Source: Miscanthus floridulus
Taxonomy: Eukaryota; Streptophyta; Magnoliopsida; Poales; Poaceae
Length of the DNA stretch: 64,000 bases
Direction of reading: 5' to 3'
Assembly: GCF_019320115.1 (NCBI RefSeq)
Contig: NC_089583.1
Location: forward strand, 81,919,928 to 81,983,927
Below are positions 56,402 to 64,000 of this stretch, one piece after another (the stretch's first letter is position 1; every line of letters starts with the position of its first letter). The translations under genes and the position numbers were made by a program. The notes beneath the pieces are model-generated. The model worked only from the letters and a program-made list of their open reading frames with translations, was not told the origin of the DNA and did no database searches.

Positions 56402-57497
56402 CAGGCTTGTTCCCCTACCTCTAACAAGGCGGAACCTGCTATCCCTGAGGCTATTGTTGCACCTGCTGAGTAGGTGCATGGTACTAAGTGGGAGGTGCAT
56501 GGTAGGTCTGCTTGAGGCTGATGGAATGACTGCCCACCTGAAGACTGATAGGGCACCTGCTTGACAACCTGCACCTTCTAAGCCTAGAGGTGACTAGAAG
56601 ACCCAGTCATCACCCGCTTGCGCTTCCACTCAGCCTGAGAGTTACGCTGAAGTCCCTCCATGGCAATAGCAGCATTCATCATAGCACCAAAAGTCAGATA
56701 GTTCCCTATGTATAGCTCCTTATGCAGACTGCAAGAGAGGCCATGATAGAAATGGTCCCTCTTCTTCTCATCAGTATCAACGTGGGTCCTAGCATACTAT
56801 GCTAGATGGTTGAACTTATTCACATAATCCATCATAGACATGCCCCCTTACTTCAGATCTAGGAACTTAGTCAACTTCCTGTTCAGCACACCAGCAGTTA
56901 TGTAGTACTCTATAAAAGCAGCGGTAAACTCCTACCAAGTCACATGGTGGTTCACCAGCTGCATGGCATTGAACGTGTCCCACCATGCACTATAGAACCC
57001 AACAGCTGCTGTGTGGCAAAGCGCACCTTCTACTCCTCAGTCATAGTGAGCAGCTGAAACTTATGTTCTAAAATACGAAGCCAATGCTTCACATCTAGAG
57101 GCTCAGTAGTTGGTGTGAACATGGGTGGGTGCGTCTTCAAGAAATCTTAGTAAGAACAGGGCCCCTCGGGACCATAGGCACCACCCCTGTTCCCGCCATT
57201 GCCAATGTGGCCCTCACAGGCGAAGCCACCAATCGCCTGCGCTAGCGTCTCCAAGGCATAGGCTGACTCGCGTCGAGCAGCCAGCATCTCCGCCATCATC
57301 TCTGCATGGGTCATCGGAGGTGGTGGTGGTGGAGGAGGAGGAGCCAGAAGTGGGGCCTCATGGCTATCCCCATTGGTGTGGCCATTGTCCTCGCCGCGAC
57401 CGTTATCACCCTGGTCTTCACCAAGACCATGGCCCATCCCAGCACTGGTACTCTCGCGACCAGACCTCAAGTTCATCTGTGAACAGATAGGAACCAA
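56402..57497 (-). pseudogene. gag of a Tekay/Del-like element, minus strand, truncated
   Basis: From the Met at 57497 (or 57473) the protein has an acidic Gly/Asn-rich start, a Pro run, an MTHAEMMAEMLAARRESAYA helix and the core LDVKHWLRILEHKFQLLTMT near 57085, with stops after it. Next come an RDHFYHGLSCSLHKELYIGN segment near 56760-56700 and FGAMMNAAIAMEGLQ near 56690-56645. The end reads EVGEQA at 56402, just where the zinc knuckle should start, and is replaced by LTR sequence. Protease and pol are missing. Confidence 0.85.
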
Positions 57498-57936
57498 CCA
57501 TTAGGGACAACCCTCCAGATTAGGAACAAGAGACTTAGAGAAACGATAAGACTTTTATTAAAGCATTCTTTTAGGTTATCCTATCACTTTAGTAATCCAA
57601 ATTATACGTGTGGGGGGAGTTTAGTTTAAGCAAGATTCTCTTTTCATGATGCTTGCATCGGCCTACCCTATTCACTCAAGCCAGAATATAGCGGCATTCG
57701 CAAAATTTTTGGCACATCTCACACTCACTTTCTGTATGCTAAACGATTCTTACATAGCAAAAGTTAGTGTACCTATAGAAAATTGATTAGATAAGACTAG
57801 TGCCGCTATCCTAGATAGACCATACTGCTATGGCTTATACTTATTTATATAATTTTATCGCATCCTACTTTTTGCAAAGCTTTTGTTGGTCAAATTTTAG
57901 GTTTTAAAAGAGTTATGAAACTCGTAGAGTCATTAT
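57498..57936 (-). other. Leader between primer site and gag, minus-strand element
   Basis: AT-rich, no domain. As expected for the untranslated leader of the element read on the minus strand. Confidence 0.6.
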
Positions 57937-57950
57937 TGGCTCTGATACCA
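57937..57950 (-). promoter_or_regulatory. Primer-binding site (initiator Met tRNA), minus strand
   Basis: On the minus strand TGGTATCAGAGCCA, a perfect core match to the initiator Met tRNA complement, four bases inside the LTR end. It fixes the orientation of the element. Confidence 0.88.
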
Positions 57951-57954
57951 CCTA

Positions 57955-60900
57955 TGGCAGAACCGCCCGAAATAGCACACTTCTAGAGGCGCTCATCTTC
58001 CGCTAGACACTAAGTACCCCAAAAGTAGGCTACACCAGGCAGTTCTATCGAGCACACCCCAAGGGAGAACTGAAATAATCCACATTTTCCTCCAGGATCC
58101 AATAATGATTACGAGTTTACAATACTTAGTCTATTTTATACAACCAGAGTTCTTAGAAATACATTATTACAATACGAAGTTCAGAGTGCGGAATTTAAAC
58201 AACGGAATTATAATAAACGTCTAATGATAAGATACAAGGATCCGTCTGTGCCCACCAGAAGAATCCTCCACACAATAGTCATTCCTCAAGCTGCACCTGC
58301 AAAACCTTGAGTACACCATGTACTCGCAAGACTTACCCGACTAGTGGGAATAATTTCTTGACTTCAAAGGATATGATAAGCTTTATGGTTTGCTGGGTTT
58401 CCTTTTTGCAAAAAGCATTACTAATATTGAATCCTTATGTATGTATTTTATTAGCAAACATGATTAATTTGTTAGCTAACCATTTTATGTAAGCACCTGT
58501 TCTACTTTCAAGCAAGAGTTGAGTAATCAGATCTATTTCACCATCTTTCATCTTTCAGTTCTTAATACGGTGCCAGATCGTAGACAAGTCATACCGTATT
58601 ACACGGTGATTCACAAACCAATGTAGCCCTAGCTAGGTACCCTGAAACACATGCCCCGCTTATACCCTAGGCACAAGCAGGACCAATCCACCACTCTTCT
58701 GTCAAGGGGTCCAGGTCCCCGTCCAAACTTAGACTACAAGCCCCCACACCTAAGTCCTGGACTCAGTGTGGTTCTTAGACCTCCACCATCACCGCCTCCA
58801 ATTAGTTGGTTCTAGAAATAGCCAGAACCCATAATAAGAGGGCAACGAGTCTTCCTGCTCCCATAAGCAAATATGTGCTCAGGATAAAAAGTCTATGACC
58901 TGACTAGAATCAAATGCAACGACCAGTCCTTAACCGACATGAATAGGAAAATAGTATAACCAAGCTATGCCCCATTAGCCACGGGACACAACCTCTAACA
59001 CCCAGCAATACCCGTACTATATCCCTGTCCGGTCTCCATTTCTTTTCACCATTATATCATGAGAGTGATAATAATAATCACCTATTGTGAGTAATGGCAG
59101 GTTACTCATGCTACCGATAGCCTAAGCATAGTAGCTACTTGACCTATGATAGTAGGACTCATAGGTAGGTTATCTATGCATGTAGTTTCACTATAAATCC
59201 AGTAACGTAAATGCACATCACATATATATTCAATGATCATTCAAAATAAGGGTTATGCACCGGGCTTGCCTTGTGAAGGTGGGGTGTCAGCTCTGTCAGT
59301 CAGTGGTGGCTCTAGGACCTCCTCCTGCACGAGAATCTCTTCCTCATACTCCTCGATCACCTCCTCGAACACGTGATCTCTGATAGTCACGATCTCCACC
59401 AACTCGTTCTCTATATGCCTGCGATGATGATGCAACACTTAGTATTTTGGCAACAGCAACTCTTAAAATAAGAATACACATGCTAAACTACTAAGCTAGC
59501 TCTAATGACTCAAATACTAAGCTAATCATTATCTCTATCAAATAGATTCCAAGCTCACCCTACTAAGTGCTTAATTTTTATAAACCAATATCATGCCATT
59601 ATCCATTTAGCCTTAATGGGTATTTAGCTACCATATTAAATAGTCTATTTTAGGGCTACAAAAATTACAGTAAGCACATAATAATACTATGAAGCTAATG
59701 TAAAATTTTCAAAGCTAAAGCTATCACCATTTTGCCACAAAAATTCCTACAATATTTAACCTAATAATATTAAGCACTCTCAATTGATTTAATAGCTCTT
59801 TGTATCAATAATTATATATATGAACTAAATACACTAACAGATAGAGCACAATTTTAGAAATTTAACAAAATTTGTTTCACAATTTTTAGACATCTACATT
59901 ATTTTATATTAATTATCAAATTTTAGCTCAGAATTGGAATGAAAAGCTATTTCTATTTTTTCCACGAAAAAGGTAAACCGCTTTTGGCCCAATGCGACCC
60001 ACGCTGGGGCAGCGCACGTGTGCGTGAGCATGCGGCGGCCCATAGGCAGCGGCCCATGTAAGGCCGGCCTAGCAGCGCGAGGCGGCCCGCGGTAGGGGAA
60101 TCCCGCGCGCACTGGCATATTAGCAAAAACACCCCTGGACTTCAAGCATAACAACCCGTAGTCCGCATTACTATTTCTATAGACAGTGACTTTGCAACAG
60201 ACCCTTCGAATATTTCTCCTCATTACAACGGCAAGGCCCCCAAGCTTCCCCACGTGCTCCGGCGCTGCGAGCGGTGGCACTGGCGCTTGCGCCGTCCACA
60301 TGGGACCCACGTTGACCTATCTACGAGTCTGACGCTCACCTAGGGTTCGACATGAGATGATGGGCAGTGGTTGCATGAGTCGGAACGCCATTGAAGGACC
60401 TCTCCATGACGGCGGGCACCCTACGGCAATGGCACCATCGTTCTGGTGAGCCGCAACAACAAGGCGATAGGGGTAGCGGGTGAGCAACGACAACTCACCA
60501 GTGACCTTACCGAGAAGCTGGCTCGGCTAGAGACGACCCAAGCGAGGTTGGCCACATGCATGCTGCGAGGTGAACGGTGGACCACAAAGGCACGGCCGCA
60601 GTAGCAGCGAGGAGGCGGTACTAGAGCTACGACTAGCGTGCACACGACGAAGAGGGAGCCAAGGTGAGCTAGTGGTGCAGAGGAATTAGCGTGGGGTGAA
60701 GTAGTGGAGGCTGGCCACGGCGCGGGCGGTGACGGGCCTTAACGGCACGGCGGCGAGCAAAGCTCCAAAATTAGAGCTTGGTGTGACGCGAGTCAAGGCG
60801 GGGTGGGGTCGGCTAGAGAGGGGGCTTGAAGGCAGAGACGCGGGCAAGAGGAATTAATGAGAGGTGCCCGCTCTCTGGCCTCACCGTGACGCGACATGAT

Positions 60901-61365
60901 GGCGACAGAAAATAGAGGGAGAAGAGGAAAGAGAGAGATGGCGTGGCAGGTGGGCTCGGCTCATGTCAAACATAGCAGTATCTAACTGTTGGCAGACTTG
61001 ACTAATTTCTTAAGTTTTTTAGCTGAATTTGATTTCCATTTGCTGATTTCTAAGCTAGTAGGAAATATTAGCTAGTAATATCATTTTTCGACCGCAAGTA
61101 TTTCATTGTCATCTACAAAGTTTGTACTTCAAACTTTATTTAAGTATCACATACATGTTCTATAGTATTTTTGCTTAATAAAAATTGGTTTTAAACCTAA
61201 GTGATATAACACAACTATCGAATCAACTTTCATTTCACATTTGAGTTGATCGTTTCGAGTTACCGAAATTGATTTACACACTTTATCACATGCATTAACA
61301 CATAAACATGATACTCATGACATATTTTAGTAAATGATTTACGGTGTAACACCGAGGGTGTTACA
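57955..61365 (-). repeat. 5' LTR (3411 bp) of the minus-strand element
   Basis: On the minus strand it starts TGTAACACCCTCGGTGTTAC at 61365 and ends GTTCTGCCA at 57955, followed by the primer site. It aligns with 46163-47897 and more distantly with 48961-53256. A small acidic frame of 61 codons lies at 59253-59438. Confidence 0.82.
59253..59438 (-). CDS. Small acidic ORF inside the LTR, 61 aa, uncertain
   Basis: Begins with a His-rich start and continues with ENELVEIVTIRDHVFEEVIE and further Glu-rich sequence ending near PPLTDRADTPP. It lies in the transcribed-side half of the LTR. The related LTR at 46163-47897 keeps most of the acidic run while its start is lost. Could be a real short leader peptide or a chance frame. 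No known domain. Confidence 0.3.
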   Translation of the reverse strand: MLHHHRRHIENELVEIVTIRDHVFEEVIEEYEEEILVQEEVLEPPLTDRADTPPSQGKPGA

Positions 61366-61800
61366 CCTACCTAGATATAAGCTAATAGGGGAGAGTATGT
61401 ACACCAGCCATCGATCTTCGCGACTCCTCTCCACCTCCGTTGCTGGAGCGGCCACTGGAGGCGAGGAGGAGCCGAGGAAATCGACGCCAGGAACCAAATC
61501 GCCTCCCTTTCGCCCTGGTGAACTCTAGCAGAGGGGAAAGAAAGGTCGAGAACCTGCCGCCAACTCTCTTCTCACCGGGTCTTGTAGTGTAGGCTTGTAA
61601 CCCAGCTTTGGGGGGGGGGGGGGGCAAGCAGGCACGTTGCCGAGCCTATTGTTTGTGGGCCAAAATTACACGAGGGTATTACTGGACCATGACTGATCAC
61701 GGCATTAGAGACTTTAGCCCAGGTCCGACTCCTAGTCGGGGGCACTATATATCATTCTGAATGTATATCTGCTTATCAGGCGCACAATTCTCATAGATGG
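61366..61800. other. GC-mixed DNA with a poly-G run and homology to 41560-41700
   Basis: Fifteen G residues at 61610-61624. The preceding CTCTTCTCACCGGGTCTTGTAGTG-like stretch and AACCCAGCTTTGG resemble 41598-41640. No gene seen; short frames at 61334-61627 are not convincing. Confidence 0.5.
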
Positions 61801-62470
61801 GTGTGTGTCCGCCTCTGGTAATAGTCATTGTCAATCTGCTATTTCTAAAGGCGTGTAAATCGATTAAGGGTGTGTTTGGTTCAGCTAAGAGCTCAATCTA
61901 GTCATATTTAATCACTTTTTACCCAAACACTATGACTAAATAGGGCTAAAAGGACTTTGGTCCTCTCTAGCAACTCTGGAGTGACTAAATGGGACTAAAT
62001 CATTCAGGATGGACTAAGTTTAGCAGTCCAAAACAAACACCCCCTAACATAGCATAGGCAGACACCTTTTTTAGTATAAAGTTTGTCATCCAAATTCATA
62101 TCGAAAAGTTATGAACTTTTTTTGGATGCAACTATTTAAAATTGGTTTTTAGATATAGATGCTTAGCATGGCTGCCTCTGTTCGTAGCGACGAGAATCCT
62201 AAGTTGACCACCTCTATTAATTCTTGATTTTTGGAGGTAGTCATCTTAGAACGCCTGCCTATGTAAATGTGAAAAAAATGTGTGCATTATGAGTATATGT
62301 GTTGTACTGTGTGTAATCATAAAAAAATAATTTTTAGAGGCATGTGAACTCAAGATGTCTGCCTCTGTGAATCAGAGAGGTCTCCTATAATAATTACTTT
62401 TAGGTAGTATATCTAGAAGCAGACCATATTTTTATCCGTCTTTAGAAAGAGAGCTTTTTTAGAGATGTTT
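61801..62470. repeat. CACTA-like subterminal repeats (tentative), interrupted by a MITE
   Basis: Short motifs of the form GCCTCTG or GCCTATG with variable spacing recur at about 61812, 62173, 62252, 62361 and, as reverse forms, between. This resembles the subterminal repeats of CACTA transposons, but no CACTA end was found with certainty. Confidence 0.35.
61868..62044. mobile_element. Tourist-like MITE (177 bp), TSD taa
   Basis: Ends GGGTGTGTTTGGTT and AAAACAAACACCCC are imperfect inverted repeats. TAA lies on both sides (61865-61867 and 62045-62047), as in the PIF/Harbinger type. Internal GACTAAATGGGACTAAAT is usual for this family. Confidence 0.8.
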
Positions 62471-62559
62471 TTTTGGGCGGTTTTGTAAGGTCGTCATCTC
62501 TTTCCTAACCGTTTGTTTATATAATAGCGACACTGAAATGATTGTTAAGTCTTACAATA

Positions 62560-62640
62560 AGGCGGATGCTTATGCTGATTTGTTATGAGAAAAAAATATT
62601 GTTCGTTCGTTAAAAAGTATTGTTGAAGTAGTGCTAAAGA
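62560..62640. mobile_element. MITE fragment (same type as 2805-2929)
   Basis: Contains TGATTTGTTATGAGAAAAAA followed by ATATTGTTCGTTCGTT. Only one end is recognisable. Confidence 0.5.
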
Positions 62641-62842
62641 ACAATGGTTCTAGTGAGTAATTATGCTAACATAATTCCTTTGGCCGGTGGGCGGCGGGAG
62701 AGACGTACACGCCGATTAAACGGAGAAAGTACAGGCTCGCCTAATGCTGCAAGCATCATTTAAACTTAAGCGAGAGTATCACGTGTACTACGTGTGGCAG
62801 GCGTGTGCAGCACGATCAACTTTCCATCAAGATGATCACCCT

Positions 62843-62950
62843 GTTCACTGAATCTAAAATTTAGTTTACGCTGATATTTATACTAAAATATTGTGGGAGA
62901 AAAATATTATCCTATGACTAAAAAGTAGTTCTGAATAAACTCAAACGAAT
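62843..62950. mobile_element. MITE fragment (same type as 2805-2929)
   Basis: GCTGATATTTATACTAAAAT, GTGGGAGAAAAATATT and ACTCAAACGAAT recall the same MITE family, diverged. Confidence 0.45.
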
Positions 62951-62964
62951 GGGGCCGACGCTAA

Positions 62965-63332
62965 GGGCAGTCCCAATGGTGCATTGATGATGGTTTCTAT
63001 CCTCATTAAATGACTTGCCACGTAGGTAAAACGCTGATGTGGCAACGTAATTAATAAAGAAAGAGAGCAAAAATCATAGAAATGGTTTCTTCATGAAGAA
63101 ACCAGGTCTACTCTTGACCCAATGCACTAAGAAACCATAAAATCGTTATTGGGGAGAAACCACCAGTTTCTAGGGAGCTCGTGTCGCACTCCCATTGGAG
63201 GAAAAGATAGAGTTGGGAGAGAGAAAGAGAAAATAGTTATTACTCATAGAAACCATGGGTTGGAAAGCAGTACTTTTTAGTGCGGTATTCTATATTATAG
63301 AAACTACTAGTTTCTTTCATTGGAACTGCCCT
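62965..63332. mobile_element. MITE with GGGCAGTCCCAATGG ends (368 bp), TSD taa
   Basis: The left end GGGCAGTCCCAATGG and the right end TCATTGGAACTGCCC are near-perfect inverted repeats. TAA lies at 62962-62964 and 63333-63335. The inside has several GAAACCA/TGGTTTC motifs in both orientations, which allow much internal folding. Confidence 0.82.
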
Positions 63333-63335
63333 AAT

Positions 63336-64000
63336 ATTGCTACGGCAAGTAGAACACAAACAACGACCGTGCACGAAAGGTATCATTTTGTGTAGCGTGA
63401 AACACTGAACCTCGATTATTTTCCGCTGTTCCAGTTATCCTGATTACTTGCGCATCGAAACAACGCAAAAACAGCATAAGATACCTCCTTAGCGTTATCT
63501 AGGAGTCCAATACACGATACTGTACACTCTTTTTCTTTCCGAAACACATTATACATGTGTATTCATCTTTATGTACCCACGCATACTAGGTACCTTACTC
63601 TATGAGTACCTACGACAGGCTAAGATTAAACCGATAAGTCTCGAGATTAATAAAGTCATTGCACACGTCTTGCTGTCAGTTTTGATTCGATCGGTGGCTG
63701 AAAATAATGTTACGTAGTAGTATTGCTATCGTGGCCCGGAGAATCAGTTAGTATTTCTTCAAAACACAGTGACAGAACTGTTGCGCTATATGGAGCGTAA
63801 CTAACTTACATATAGCTAATCTTTTTGGTTTCAAAATAAATGACCTAAACTGTATTTCATATTTGTTCATCTATATGTTTTCACGAGTATAATAATCATA
63901 TCTCAAGTTGATTGCCCGCACTATAGTAAAAAGAGGAGATGTGGTGCTCGATCACACACTCACTCGCACTACAAAGAGTATAAAGAATACAATTCTAGCA
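63336..64000. other. Intergenic DNA, nothing recognised
   Basis: Mixed AT-rich sequence without protein-like frames or clear repeats on either strand. Confidence 0.5.

Noticed and set aside
62621..62632. CACTA transposon end (GAAGTAGTG on the plus strand)
   Set aside because: No partner end or 3-bp duplication was found; the word is too short.

Overview
This window is nuclear DNA from a grass. The mix of repeats points to a panicoid of the Andropogoneae (sorghum, sugarcane or Miscanthus type); this is an inference, since no single-copy marker fixes the species. Evidence includes a tRNA-derived SINE with pol III boxes, Tourist-like MITEs with TAA target duplications, a Tekay/Del chromovirus with initiator-Met primer site, and a Tat-lineage Ty3/gypsy element with dual RNase H and an antisense gene. 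Host genes are few: the 3' end of an unrecognised gene (2-439, +), one intact gene for a small single-pass membrane protein (1760-2485, -), and a broken first-exon fragment of short-form tRNase Z (39684-39866, +).

Layout. 1-4700: host genes, a SINE, a MITE and non-coding DNA. 4720-21452: a LINE relic split by a 15.9-kb Tekay chromovirus (4999-20871, TSD catag) with exceptionally long LTRs (about 4.3-4.6 kb) and an extra coiled-coil ORF before gag; its RT carries a nested 754-bp solo LTR (TSD tcagg). A second 5'-truncated LINE follows. 22300-38860: a degenerate minisatellite split by a 15.7-kb Tat element (22811-38559, TSD gtatt). That element carries one gag-pol frame peppered with stops, a six-exon antisense gene with its own candidate promoter, and tandem repeats before the 3' LTR. 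38565-45770: MITEs, the tRNase Z fragment, a poly(A) insertion, a 969-bp solo LTR (TSD agtac), an LTR fragment, a 41-base poly-C run and AT-rich duplicated DNA. 45768-61365: a pile-up of one long-LTR gypsy family. It contains a minus-strand element (LTR 57955-61365, primer site, gag), a truncated related LTR (46163-47897), a plus-strand LTR (47898-56401), and a 4296-bp minus-strand solo LTR inside it (TSD ttgtc). 61366-64000: MITEs and CACTA-like DNA.

The coding parts of all the autonomous elements are dead. Their stops are mostly TAG (from CAG or TGG) and TGA (from CGA), as expected from deamination of methylated CHG and CG sites. Nesting plus target duplications lets the order of insertion be read directly. 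No CRISPR, rRNA or intact tRNA gene was seen. The most unusual content is the spliced antisense gene of the Tat element, the coiled-coil ORF of the Tekay element and the LTR-in-LTR inverted structure.
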